DNA of 64,000 bases, from assembly GCA_002189035.1 (NCBI GenBank), contig CM007990.1:310001-374000 (forward strand), written 5' to 3'. Within the stretch, counting starts at the first letter, position 1; every line of letters starts with the position of its first letter. A program made the translations under genes and the position numbers. Shown here piece by piece: positions 1 to 11,382 of the stretch. Origin of the DNA: Utricularia gibba (taxonomy: Eukaryota > Streptophyta > Magnoliopsida > Lamiales > Lentibulariaceae). Below the pieces are notes generated by a model. It did not search any database and was not told the origin of the DNA. It saw nothing but the letters and a program-made list of their open reading frames with translations.

Positions 1-10
1 TATCTTGTAG

Positions 11-1700
11 GCTGTTATTAAGAGGCTGATGACCGATGTGCCATTCGGGGTTCTTTTATCCGGTGGCCTAGATTCATCGCTAGTTGCATCCGTTACTGCT
101 CGTCACCTCGAGGGAACAAAAGCAGCTGAACAATGGGGCAAACAGCTCCATACCTTCTGCGTTGGCCTTGAGGTCTGTGCTCTTATATAAGGTTGTAAGT
201 GGCTGCTTCTTCTAGCAGTTGATGCTAAACGCCTGATTGCAGGGATCTCCTGACCTGGAAGCTGCAAGAGAAGTTGCTAACTATCTGGGAACTCTGCACC
301 ATGAATTCCATTTCACTGTTCAGGTGAACTACTTATATATCTACTGAATCCAGCATGTTGTCATCTTGCTTGTTTCTTTGAGTAAGCTCAAGGTCATGTC
401 TCAGGATGGGATTGATGCCATAGAGGATGTCATCTACCACATCGAGACGTATGATGTGACGACGATAAGAGCGAGCACTCCCATGTTCCTGATGTCGCGC
501 AAGATCAAGTCTTTAGGGGTGAAGATGGTTTTGTCAGGGAAGGTTCTGATGAGGTCTTCGGAGGCTATCTGTACTTCCACAAGGCACCCAACAAGGACGA
601 GTTCCACCGCGAAACTTGCCACAAGGTACTGATAACAGGCGTTCTTAGGTCCTCCTGATCGCCTGTGTTTCCTTCTGGATATGATTCATGATCTGTCCGC
701 AGATAAAGGCACTTCATCAATACGACTGTCTTCGAGCAAACAAGGCGACTTCAGCCTGGGGATTAGAAGCCCGAGTCCCCTTTCTGGATAAGGAGTTCGT
801 GAGTGTTGCCATGAGCATTGACCCCGAATGGAAGATGGTAAAACACATGCTCCTGTTACACCAAGCAAGACGCCATTTTTGCAAAAAGGTTGCATCTTTG
901 ATCTCCTCCCTTTTCTGTAATAGATAAAGAAGGATGAGGGCCGAATCGAGAAGTGGATTCTACGGAGGGCGTTCGACGATGAGGAACGCCCATACCTTCC
1001 AAAGGTTCCCCCGGCTGCATATACATCCTGCTATTCTGTCATCTTCGCCACAATCTGACTGTGTTTTCTGCAACTGCAGCATATTCTGTACCGGCAAAAG
1101 GAGCAGTTCAGCGATGGTGTGGGCTATAGCTGGATTGATGGCCTTAAGGCTCATGCTCAGCGACATGTAAGCGTTCTGTCTCCTCGCGTTCCCCTGCTTC
1201 TTCTGTGAATACTCCTCTGTAAACCTTCTGATCCATACAGGTTACTGACAAGATGATGCTCAACGCTGCAAACATCTATCCCCACAACACCCCCATGACC
1301 AAGGAAGCATACTACTATCGGATGATATTCGAGAGATTCTTCCCTCAGGTAACTTAGAAGCCCAAATCCACAAGAGGAATGAATGGAATCACATGTTTTG
1401 GGGACATTTCTTTCCCCGCCAAACGGTGGATGACACCACTCTGATGATGATTTTCCGGTGCAGAACTCCGCCCGGCTCACGGTTCCCGGAGGTGCGAGCG
1501 TAGCGTGCAGCACACCAACCGCAGTGGCGTGGGACGAATCTTGGTCCAAGAACCTGGATCCATCAGGGCGAGCCGCCATCGGAGTGCACAACTCCGGGTA
1601 CGAAAAGCATTCGACTGCGGCTGCGGATGTGCCGGCGGTGATCATAGAGAATGTCCCTCTTGGGAATGGCCCAAGTCCCCCGCTCGCCATCAGAGGCTAG
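11..1700 (+). CDS. ASN: Asparagine synthetase (glutamine-hydrolysing), C-terminal part, frame broken by one base
   Basis: Makes asparagine from aspartate, glutamine and ATP in the cytosol; only the synthetase (AsnB) half lies in the window. Exons: 11-172, 243-323, 405-625, 703-837, 924-1004, 1080-1166, 1241-1348 and 1464-1700, all with GT-AG borders. The first exon carries the PP-loop motif [13 protein letters not shown]. Later exons carry [28 protein letters not shown] and the variable C-terminal tail ending PSPPLAIRG. The 221-nt third exon should be 222 nt. One G appears lost from the run at 537-539, which destroys the conserved SGEGSDE loop in the literal reading; the frame recovers at once if one G is added. 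All splice sites are intact, so a sequence error is more likely than a dead gene. The glutaminase half lies upstream of the window. Confidence 0.95.
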
Positions 1701-2174
1701 CTGCTGCAGCACGGCGTAGAGCTACCAAATCAACCTCCATAGATTTGTATGAATAAAGTGCTCGTCTTCAGTTTGTTTTCTTGGTGTAATATAAATCAAA
1801 TGTTTTAATGCAAAAGAAATTTAAATAACGTGATCAGCAGTTGACGGCGATTTCTCGCCGGATCTCCTCCGCCTGACTCACGGTGCTCTCTCGCGTGGAG
1901 AGTTCTCGGTGTTCACCAGTTTGTTTCCTCTGTTTCGCTTGCGCTTGCGCTGGCGACCTACGACCAGATACTTCTCTGTTGGGATCAGGATACTTGTTTC
2001 TTGGAATAATTTTTTACTGTCTCGTTTGAACATTCATTCAGTTGGCACCATAATCACAATGTTCATAGAAAACAACGTTTTGAGGGAAATATGAAGCACT
2101 GATTCATGAAGTATCTACCTTCTCAGGTCACTTCTTCTGCTACTGAATCTATAGCCTTCACCATTCACCGGAAA
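1701..2174. other. Convergent 3' intergenic region
   Basis: Lies between the stop codons of asparagine synthetase (+) and inositol 3-kinase (-). It presumably holds both 3' UTRs and poly(A) sites; AATAAA occurs at about 1752. No further gene is visible. Confidence 0.6.
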
Positions 2175-3352
2175 TCATGGCTGGCTATGGCAGGGGAGGT
2201 GGTTAGGATTGTCCATCACCGGAGGATGTGCAGAGGACTCCCATCTGCATTCTTGGACAGGAAATGAAGCGATCGATGCCTTGGCTCTGGCAAGATCTGC
2301 ACGGAACTCCTCCTGGTCCAAAGGGTTTGCACCTGATTCTTCAAGATTGAGTCTTTCAGATGATTGTGACTGGTCCTTTCTCTTAGATATCTCATCAGCT
2401 ACTGCCTGCAAGTTTGGAAGTACAAATAGCAGCAGTTTTCACCGGTCAGATGGTAAGAGAATCAGAGAACGAAAACACAAAGTATGCTGAACAGACTCAG
2501 AGATGAACAGACCTGCAATAACCGCGAATCGAGCTTGGGAAGCCCAAGCTGCTCGACTGTGAGTGATCCAAAGAAGTTTCCCAACAAAGCGGCGGCAGCA
2601 ACCGGCAGTCCCTGAGCCAATCCGACGACAAGTCCGCCGAGAAAGCTGTCCCCGGCTCCGGTGGGATCAACCTGAACTGTAGGAAATGGAGAAATCTTCT
2701 GCTCTACATCCCTGGAGTAAATTGTGCACCCATCTTTGCCATTGGTGACCACTACACTGCAATTCTTCCTCGTGGACTCTACGTCAATGTAGGGGGCCTC
2801 GTCGGAGGAGGCTTTCAGGAACCCAATTCTCGGAACCAAATGATGGAATCCTGAATCTGACAAAGGGACGAGGCTCACAGTCCCATCGACGGAACTGAAA
2901 ACCCGAATCAAGGCCTGAGCATCCACAAAGAGGGTGTCGCAGATGTCGATCATCTTCTCTAATGTCTCCGGCAAGATTTCTCCGCCGACGCCTACGGCGA
3001 GGCCGAACTCGAACCGCTCCGAATCGGGAAGATCCGCTGGTGTTATGGGATCGCAGGCGCAAATGCGTCTGAGGACGCGATCTTGGCGGGTGACTCCGGA
3101 TGAAAAATCGGCATGAAATAGGGTTGTCCTGGAGGAAGGGCAAACCCGCGGCCGGTGTGCAACTGAATACGAGAAATCGGCACCCACTTTGGTCACGAAA
3201 TTGGAGGCCACGAAGACGCCGTCGAGGACGACGGAAATGAAGGCGGCCGCGCCGCCAATGGATTTCGCCAAAACGACACCGTCCTTCATCAGAACGTCGT
3301 GGCAGTAGTTGCCGACCACCAAACACGATGCGGGCTTCCGAAGATCCCCCAT
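2175..3352 (-). CDS. Inositol 3-kinase (pfkB family)
   Basis: A pfkB/ribokinase-family sugar kinase that matches the plant myo-inositol kinase type (Arabidopsis At5g58730 as I recall it), which makes inositol 3-phosphate on the lipid-independent phytate route. Two exons, 2513-3352 and 2175-2405, give 356 residues. The start at 3352 (MGDLRKP) is the first ATG ahead of the conserved LVVGNYCHDVL. The glycine-rich SIGGAAAFIS segment (31-40) helps form the sugar site. DPTGAGDSFLGG (229-240) is the pfkB signature 2, with D235 as the expected catalytic base. FLKASSDEA (178-186) is also conserved in this subfamily. The last exon extends further than I would expect, with a polar tail that looks poorly conserved. 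A decayed partial copy lies just upstream at about 3420-3650. Confidence 0.9.
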
Positions 3353-3418
3353 TTTCCGAAGGCTACTGGAACCCAATTCCACGAATCGCCATTAAAACCC
3401 CTCTGGGACCTGGGTTTA

Positions 3419-3650
3419 GTCCGACACGTAGAGAAACCTATCCAAAAAGGTGGCGTGATGTTGGCGGTTCTCCCCCAAAGGAAAGAAATCAAATGCTTGA
3501 TCTGTCAAAACTTTGTTGGTCCAAGAGAACAATACATTCTCCCCATCTTCGACCTCCAACCACCCCAGATCGGAAAGATTCTCTGGAGTTATCGGATCTT
3601 TCGCATTGAAATCAGCAGCTGTAACGTGCAACTGCGGACGAGGGCCTGCG
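3419..3650 (-). pseudogene. Partial, diverged duplicate of the neighbouring inositol 3-kinase
   Basis: An open stretch on the minus strand reads ...PRPQLHVTAADF then DPITPENLSD and ends at a stop near 3419. By hand alignment, the 49 nt at 3550-3598 match 3004-3052 inside the true kinase gene at about 38 positions, in the same reading frame (DPITPENLSDLGWLEV against DPITPADLPDSERFEF). An ADF motif lies upstream in both, but about 15 residues are missing between it and DPITP here. Downstream similarity fades quickly and no pfkB signature 2 is present. I read it as a truncated tandem duplicate. It could instead be a terminal exon of a gene I do not recognise. Confidence 0.45.
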
Positions 3651-4031
3651 ATCACTTCCCCCCTGATTAGTCGTCGGATGATCAGTTGATTATATTTAGC
3701 ATTCGAACCAGTTCTCAAAATGGAAACCCAGTTGGGTGCAACAGTTGCCACACTGACATGCAGACATTGGACATGAACGTGTGCAATTGCCCCTTGATGA
3801 CAATGCAGCAAAAACAACCAAAATCAGTCGCACCCGCCGCCGCAGGCCGGAGACCCATCCCGGCGCTAGCCGCCCAGATGCATCTTTCTAACAGGGATAC
3901 AAGATTATTGAAAAGAACAGAAAGAAAGGGTTGATCTCGAGGACCCCCATCAAAAAAGCAGAAATTTTTCAGGCTGGAGGGTTGCAATGGAATCAACCAC
4001 GTGGGATGCTAGCTCTTCTTCAGCGGCGGCT

Positions 4032-5880
4032 TCATGATTCGATATCCGGCGAACCCAACGGGAAGCAAGTCTCGGTGCCGCCGGTGCTCCATAGGAAATG
4101 CGCGTAATCCGCGGCGTAGAAGGAGCTCTCATCCCCTGCAGCCAGAGATTCCAAGAACGTCTCCTCAGCCGCCCAGATATCGTTCCTCGCTAACCAAAGG
4201 AATCGCGCGTATTTGTTCAATGCTTCTGCGTCCTTGGGCTCGATCTTCGTGGCTCTCTTGTAGTAGTCTTCGGCCCTGTTACACCAGCGAGCCACAGGTC
4301 AGAAACGATGATCAATATAACCACCACATGGCTTCCCACGGCGGCACCCCACATGATCTAGTACACTTCCAAACCCAAAAGACAATCAAAAACATGCTTG
4401 CTTTCTTTTCTAACGAATAAAAAGATGGGCTTTCCACCAAAAAGCCATCATCATTGCATTTCCAAGAAGAAAAACCCAAGATGATGCTCCCAAATTCAAC
4501 TAAACAAGCAATGACTCGAGAAGAAAATCCAAAATAGCAGGTACCTGTCAAAATCTTGAGCCACCAAGTAAAGAAACTGAGCGTAGTTTGCCAGGAGAAG
4601 AGGATTGTATGGATCTTCAGCCAAAACCATTTGGTATTGCAGCTCGGTCCTGAAATATTCTGGATGGATTTTGGGGTCCATAGGAGACAAAAGATGTTGC
4701 ATTTTATCTTGACCATTGTGTTCATCACTTGATTGAACCTGCATTTGCGAAGCCTCATCAACGGTAGATTTCCACAAGTTACTTTCCTCTTCCGAAGATG
4801 AAGATGCCTCCTCATCAGTAGCCCTCCTGAAGGGGTTGTTCCCAAGCAAGGATTCCTCATCAGGAGCAATCGTATGATGGTTACCGGATTTATCAAACCT
4901 ATCATCACCGTCAGTACTACTAGCAAATGGCCTGAAATTTCCACCGCCACCATCTCCGTTTCCTCCTATAGAAGTCGCCTTACCATTTACAGGCGACAAT
5001 GTGGACTTCCCAACAATCAAAGAATCTGAATTCGGCTTCATACCATGATCTTCCATTATAAACACTTCCTCTGAAGAGACTGTGTATTGTTGAACTGGGG
5101 CATTGCAGCTATAGCACCGGTGGTTGACATAGAATAAACACTATAATTTGCAAGAAGGATCATCACATAAACCATCAGCGTAGGAGTGTGGGAGAATACT
5201 TTCTGAAACAACCAAATAAAGGAGGCATGAATCTCCTTCTGAACATATGCCAAAATTCCCTGCAGGTCTTCATAAAAAAGCATCCCTCTCATTTGAAGAG
5301 TAAAGCTGTGGAGCTCACGGATTATGAACACCATGGACGAAAACGCCTTCTTCACTGAGCAGTAGGCTGTCTCCCCAGCTTGCACTAAACCTTGTTCCCA
5401 CAGTTTCCTTCGTTGCACAATCCCAGAAGAAAACGGATCATCACCAGAACTTGCCCTGCCCTCAATCTTAGGTGTCTCCAAGGGATCAAAAGGCTTCAAA
5501 TGATCTCGAAACTGTGCCTCACTACTCAAAGAAGTGGCATCATTATCAACCATGCGGGCAAACTCATCTATCCTTCTCTCGAACTCTTCATCCGAAGATC
5601 GATCCAAAGTCGCAGATACTGTCTTTCTGATTGCAGGAACTCGGGACACATCTCCCTTGCGAGATCGAGGCTGATGAAGCTTTGATAACATAAAGCCACC
5701 GTAAAATTGTGATGGCACCTCTGCATATCGGCATAGCAGAGCTCGGTCATCTCTGAAGAAGCTGAGTCTCTGGGACGATGGTGCAGATAAGGCGGAGGCC
5801 AACGTTTTAGAAGAAGAAGAAGGTATAGAAGCTGATGGCTGTGATAAGCCCAGAAAAGTTGCAGCAACTTGTAATTCCAT
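4032..5880 (-). CDS. TPR-like superfamily protein, probably plastid-targeted, frame broken by one base
   Basis: Two exons (4545-5880 and 4032-4275) encode about 526 residues once one base is restored. The N-terminus is rich in Ser, Ala and Arg with few acidic residues, as in a chloroplast transit peptide. A hydrophobic stretch (LMVYVMILLANYSVYSM) follows an amphipathic middle region. The C-terminal part holds TPR-like helices: NPLLLANYAQFLYLVAQDF, YYKRATKIEPKDAEALNKYA and FYAADYAHFLWSTGG. This resembles Arabidopsis At1g07280/At2g29670 from memory; the molecular function is unknown. The literal sequence has a frameshift at the G4 run 5097-5100 (C4 on the coding strand). One extra base joins the two halves, and the exon length (1336 rather than 1337) fits that. 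It is divergent from SR45a with a 1.5-kb shared upstream region. Confidence 0.85.
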
Positions 5881-6856
5881 TTATCACAGAATCAAGAAAG
5901 GTTATGGTGGAAAAAGATAGGGGAATCAAAAGCCTTTCCGCTCCGAAAAAGCTAAAAAAAGTTGCAGACACCAACAATTTTCGGAATCGAGGTGAAAACA
6001 AGCTTCTTCTTCAACTCATACAGATAACTGCAAAAGAGATAAAGCACAAGAAACACATATTTCATTAAAAACGTAAACTTTAAGAACCACATCTCAAACG
6101 AAAAACCCAGTAAACTATAAACAGCCAACTCTGCTTCTAACCATTACACTCCCCTGCACCCAGGAAAACCTTGTACACCAAAAAATGGGCAACTCCAGGG
6201 GAACACCCACAAAAAACTGGGAAAAAGGGAAGAACCCAGAAGCTGGCAAGCAAACCCACCTCCATCGAAACGATCTTAGCCGCGTCACTGTTCATATGAG
6301 GGTGGCCAAATACGGCAACCATATCCTCACTCATCAGTATCAAAGGTTATGCACCCATGCCTTGAATGCCCAAACATCGAACGAAAATGGAAAAATCAAA
6401 ATCAACGATGGTATGAGACAGGAAGCATCCACCCCACCATCGGCACATTCAAAATCGCATTTTTATGGAAAAATGTCATAAATCGTCTTCCATTGTAGGG
6501 CCGAGCTGTTTTGTTTTCCTCTAATTCTTCCATTTTCTAACGTTGATCGCGACGGATTGGCGTCAAACATTAAGCAACAAGCCTGTTTCTGAAAAAATCT
6601 CCCTTACTTACTCCATTGCAACCCAATGGGCGCTGCCCGAACAGCCCGAGCCACGTTTCGCCTTGCCCGGCGTGGTCCTCCTTCACGGGCGATGACGAAC
6701 TCTTCCACGGAACCTTTCACGGCCACCCCGTGTCTCCCCCAAACAACACCGCCGAAGCTTCTCACCTTTTCATTAATTAGTAAATAGATTATTAAATATT
6801 ATTTACAATTAATTAAACTGACATGTGACAGAATCCTTTTCTTTTTAAAAAGAAAA
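5881..6856. other. Intergenic region between divergent TPR and SR45a genes
   Basis: No coding exon recognised. It presumably contains the TPR promoter and 5' UTR next to 5881. An AT-rich block at about 6775-6830 separates this from the SR45a promoter. Confidence 0.5.
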
Positions 6857-6976
6857 TGGGCTTTATTCCTTTTATGCTAACGTGGGCTGGCCCAGTACGA
6901 ATTGTCGGCCCATTTAGGTAAGATGTCCGACGTGGCGGTATCTAGAAACTTCCCTTGGCTTCCACTCGCTTATAAA
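6857..6976 (+). promoter_or_regulatory. Site II cluster and TATA box upstream of SR45a
   Basis: TGGGCT at 6857-6862 and 6883-6888, and GGCCCA (the reverse complement of TGGGCC) at 6889-6894 and 6907-6912. A TATAAA follows at 6971-6976. These TGGGCY elements are bound by TCP factors in plants. The SR45a start codon is at 7419, behind a probable 5' UTR intron that ends GTAAGCAG directly before the ATG. Confidence 0.6.
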
Positions 6977-7418
6977 GGCGCTCCTGGATGCCTGAAAGGG
7001 TACGTTACAGGGAGCTTGGGATTTCGACAGAGCAGTCGTCTTCAAGGTGCTTTCCGTTTTTGATTCGTTTTGTTTGTTTGTTTTATGCGGCGGCATATCT
7101 GGTTTTCCGATTTCATGTGTTGATTCTAGGGTTAGGTATCTGGTGATTGTAAGCAATTGCGTTTGTTTTTCATTAGGTCTTCGCTTTCGAATTTTTGAAA
7201 ATCGTTCTGGCTCATCGCTCTCCTGATATGAAAAAGAATTTGTTTCTGTCGCTTTCTTGGTTTGATTTTTTTCTCAGTTTTTCTCGCAATCGTATGGAAT
7301 GATGTTACACTAAAAGAGCCTGCAGCGTGGCCCTGTTTCTGATTTCATTTCTCTTGTGTTGGACGCGTACGTTACTTATGGAGTCTGATGCTGATTTGAA
7401 TGATTATATTGTAAGCAG

Positions 7419-9080
7419 ATGTCGTACTCCAGGCGCTCAAGGTACTCCCGTTCGCCATCACCCCGCAGTCGTCGCTCAGTGTCGAGTTCTATCTCGAGGA
7501 GCAGGTCAAGGTAACGCTTCGGTATCTGTGACCGCAGTTTGTGTGTCGCATGTAGTTTCCCCTCCAATTCTCATTAGGAGTACGCTGCAGGAGTCGTGAT
7601 TCAAGTGACGCTGAGAATCCTGGGAATAATTTGTATGTAACGGGTCTATCTGCTCGAGTCTCTAAGAGGGACATTGAGAAGCATTTTTCATCTGAAGGAA
7701 AGGTAATAGCTGACGCCTTCACCCGCTGTTTGTTTGAGTTACGAGCCATTTTTTACCATAATCAAATGCGCTTGCTCTGCTCTGGCGTTCCAGGTTGTGG
7801 ATGTCCATCTTGTTGTTGATCCATGGACCCAGGAGTCTCGTGGTTTTGGCTTTGTGACCATGTCAAATTTGGAGGAAGCTGAGAGATGCATCGAAAAATT
7901 GGACCGTTCGGTTCTTGAAGGGAGGGTCATCACCGTCGAAAAGGTAATGTAGAAACTCAGATTTGTAGTTGTCTCCCGCACTCTCTATTGAATACATGTA
8001 TATATGTTCTTCACCTTGGCTACTGAAGTTGAAAGTTATACTTCCTTCCTGAAGTTTCTGTGACAGAAGGATGTGTAGCAGCTCTTCACCAAACTAACAA
8101 ATCGAATCAAATTCTACAAGCAAATATTTCAGAGGGTTGTATGCCCTGCATTTCCCTTGTTTCTTTAATAGCTGCAATCGTATTAGCATTCAGCTTTCGT
8201 GCGTTTTCTTCATGCAAGCTATAAACATCACTGGCTGATGGGTATGCCCTTTTACTCACAAATGTGTGTTCACTTTGCAGGCTAGAAGGAAGAGGGGCAG
8301 AACTCCTACGCCTGGGAGGTATCTTGGGCTGAGGACGGGCCATGGTGTGCCACTGCTTTCTCTAGGATTTTCTGTCTCCTGCGTTCCCCTCCTACTTGAC
8401 ATTACTGATAATGATGTTATTGGGTTCGTGCAGGTCGCCGCCGATCGGCCGACTACTCGAGAAGCCGGTCTCCGCGATATTCATCCGAAAGAGACCGGAG
8501 CCGCAGCAGGTCGCACTCCCCAAGTTATCGCCGCCGAAGATCACCATCTCCATACTCAAGACGACGCAGTAGGTCGTATTCCCCATCTGAGAAACGAGGG
8601 CGGTCGTACTCTCGGTCTCGCTCGCCTTCATACAGCAGATCCCCGGTGCCCCGCAGGAGACGGGATCGTTCTTACACTCCTGATGACAGAAGCTCATACA
8701 GAAGGCGTCACGGAACCTCAAGAGACCACTCTCCCGATGACAGATACTACAGAAGCCGGTACCGTATTTCAAGGTACTATTCCCCTGATGACCACTACCA
8801 CAGGAGAGAAAGATACCGGAGCAGCGTCTCCCCCAGTCGGAAGCACCACCGCCGTTCCCGTAGAAGCTACTCGCCGAGCATCTCAAGGAGCCGCTCGCGT
8901 AGCGCCTCCCCAAGATACAGGAGCCGCCCCCCGAGCGCCTCCCGTTCTCCTGCGCGGCGGAGGAGCAGGTCCATCAGCACCTCCAAGAGACGTTGCTCCC
9001 CCGACCCCTCTCGCGACAGCCGTTCCTCGCGAAGCCACTCCAGGAGCCCCAGCTTCTCCTCGACCAGCCGATCTCGTTAG
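7419..9080 (+). CDS. SR45a: SR45a / transformer-2-like serine/arginine-rich splicing factor
   Basis: Nuclear RNA-binding splicing regulator. Exons 7419-7510, 7591-7702, 7794-7943, 8281-8344 and 8434-9080 encode 354 residues. A short N-terminal RS segment (SYSRRSRYSRSPSPRSRR) precedes one RRM with RNP2 LYVTGL (45-50) and RNP1 RGFGFVTM (84-91). The linker GRTPTPGRYLGLRT is diagnostic for the SR45a/Tra2 type. A long C-terminal RS domain with YTPDD, YYSPDD and RSRS runs ends in SSTSRSR. Exon 4 must use the donor after CATG at 8344 to keep the RS domain in frame; the earlier GT at 8319 would not. Introns in SR genes are often retained or alternatively spliced, and the 337-nt intron before exon 4 is the longest here. 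No frame defects. Confidence 0.93.
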
Positions 9081-9815
9081 ATCTGGTTCCAAACGTCCAA
9101 CAACTGTCTGCATGCTAGTTGATCCTCAGTGTTCCGGTTTAAGAACCATAGTCACTGTAGCGTCGTAATCCTGTACTTGAATTCTCCGATGGCCTCTGTA
9201 GTGAAGGAATCGCCGGGTAGGGATGGGGGAACTGTTGGTGCTGGACACAATTAAATGGCCGAGACCACAGAGCCACCACGCCTACACCGTGGCCGTCACC
9301 ACTCAACACGGCCGGCCATCTTGCAATGCAATAATAATGCAGCAGCAGCAGTAGTAGTAGTACTGGTTACTCAGAATGAAGCCACTCTCCCCGTCTGCAT
9401 AAGGCGAGTGTGTTCAATGCAGAAGGAGATGCTCCTTCCTTCCCTTTTCAACTCCGAGTTAGTTATAAAATTGCAGTCAGCTCGTGCCTTTATCTTAACT
9501 TGAAGCTCTGTCCATGAAAAAACCAGCCAGCAGTTCGTGGTGCCTGAGGGAGGAGGAGGTGTGAAGCGGTTAGTGATGGTGCCTGTGTCCTAATATGTTC
9601 GAGAGCATTTTTGTCTGAGCCGCCCGTGCGGTCGCTATCCGGACCCTAGGACCTGAACACTGTCTAGGCTTGGCTGCTTCTCTAATTTCTTTTCTTTTTC
9701 TTTTGTTGGTTTGTGTCCCGTGCACGCTGTTGTTTCTGTTTTTTTTTTTCTACTTGGCTGTAACGGGATTATCAATTACCATGATTGTTCGGCAAGAGAA
9801 CGGATCCAGGGGCGG
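9081..9815. other. SR45a 3' flank and OCTOPUS-like 5' flank, with a short triplet microsatellite
   Basis: Contains the SR45a 3' UTR. An imperfect CAG/TAG triplet run (about 9339-9362) lies within it. A pyrimidine-rich tract near 9680-9760 is likely part of the leader of the next gene. No other gene seen. Confidence 0.5.
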
Positions 9816-11161
9816 ATGTGGCCGCCGGCGCGGCGGCCATCCTCGTGCTGCCGCCACCCTGAAGCGCCTATTTCTGGAATTTGCGCTGCCTGCCTCCGGG
9901 AACGCCTCAATGGCCTCGATATTTCCACCGTGGCGGCGGCGGAGATGCGCCGCTGCAGGTCGGTTGTCTCACGATCCATATACGAGGGTTCTTCACAGGA
10001 AGTGCGTCGCAAGTCTTGCGACGTGATCTCCTCTCGGAGTTCTCTGGGTGAGCTTTTCGGGGCGGAGGATTCGAGGTGTGGTTCCGAGGGTGAGCCGAGG
10101 AGGGTTGATTCGAGCAATGCTGGGGTTGCTAAAGCCTCTTACCCGGTGGTTGAATCTAAGCTGGAGAATCACGATTGCACTGGGGGAGTGAATGACAGGT
10201 TGGAGCAGGTATCGAATTCTGGTGTGGTGACGGTGCTGGGGAAGATGAAGAAGGAAAATTCAAGACAATGAAAGAGTTCATAGATCTTGAAGTTAACAAG
10301 AGAACTCGGATATCCATGGATTTGAGGGAAATAGCTGGGAGTCTAGTTGGGGTTGCTTCAATTGTCAGTAAGAAACTTCTGAAGTGGAAGAAGAACAAGA
10401 CTGAAAATAGCAGAGAGGGAACCGAAGCTCCAGGGAAAAGTAAAAATCTCAAGTTCTTTCATTACCGGCAAAAGCTTAGAGAAAGCCATTCTCCCATTGT
10501 TGGAGCAAGAAGATCTTGTGAATATACAGGTTCAATTTTTCCATTGGAAGCCGTCAGAATTTCCCTGGAGCAACCCAGGGCTTCATTGGATGGGTATATG
10601 ATTGCTAGGACAATTCCTAGGCTAACGCCAATGTTTTCCATGGTTGATGATGGGATTTGGGACAATGCCACTTGGTTTGAGCAACATAGGATGTCCAACG
10701 AAGGGACAATGCATTCCATCCCAGAGGAAAAGGGCAGCTCGAGAGCTTCTGGATCCAGCCTCTTGAATTCTGATTCATCATCCTCAATGCAGCGGAGTAG
10801 CATTGATCGTTCCACTTCTGTTCGGAGTTTTGGGAAGAAGGTGATGGGATATGATGATTGTGGTGCATCTCCTGCAAGTGTTAAGTTGGTGATCACCGAG
10901 AAGGAGCTGAAAGATTGGAACTTGAGCACAAAAGCTTCAGAAAAGGTGTCTGGTGACACTGCTGCTGTTGCTGCAACAATTGTTCCGTGCGATTCACACA
11001 CTTCAATCAAAAAGCCTGTTCCATGGCGTCAAATATGTAAGTCGCTTGGTTTTCGAGTTAAGAACGGAGAAGCATTTCCAGGAAGAGGAGGTGTTCATTC
11101 CATGGATCCTTCAACTAACATCCATGTGAAGAAGAAGGCTGATGACAATGCACATCTATAG
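9816..11161 (+). CDS. OCTOPUS-like protein (DUF740 family), frame broken by one base
   Basis: The OCTOPUS family is made of polar plasma-membrane-associated regulators of phloem differentiation in plants. This single-exon gene encodes about 448 residues after one base is restored. The N-terminal Cys-rich motif CCRHPEAPISGICAACLRERL matches the family's HPxxxxxGxCxxCLxERL signature. The core TMKEFIDLE followed by EIAGSLVGVASIVSKKLLK, and RRSCEYT with ISLEQPRASLDGYM, match the DUF740 body. The literal reading stops just before MKEFIDLE because the G run at 10238-10241 is one base short. It is shorter than the canonical OCTOPUS protein. The start at 9816 (MWPPARRPSS) is the nearest ATG before the Cys motif. 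Its 3' end converges on the NPF8 gene with 221 bp between stops. Confidence 0.85.
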
Positions 11162-11382
11162 TTGGAGCATTCATATCATTGAGCCAGTCTAGGGAGCACC
11201 TATAGAGGAACTATACGGGTTTGAATCATCTTTCAGAAGCTACACACACTTTTCTCTTTCGTTCTTATTGTCTTTTCATGTGTATATCATGTGAACTGCA
11301 AGCCAGTGCTGTGTGGCAATAAAGAAGAAACAACTTGTTTGGTATGTTGGAAAATCAGTTGGTACAGGTTGGATATTCCTTA

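Noticed and set aside
4545-5065. A separate gene starting MFIMEDHG within the TPR locus
   Set aside because: It continues the TPR exon after the frame slip at 5097-5100. Together the two parts make the expected protein, and only the joined form has a start and a transit peptide.
8266-9168. Long plus-strand and minus-strand open frames over the SR45a last exon
   Set aside because: The RS-repeat composition keeps several frames open. Only the frame giving RS dipeptides fits the exon phases and the family.
10268-11161. A separate gene starting at the ATG of MKEFIDLE
   Set aside because: It is the second half of the OCTOPUS-like protein. The Cys-rich first half lies directly upstream, in a frame joined by one base at 10238-10241.
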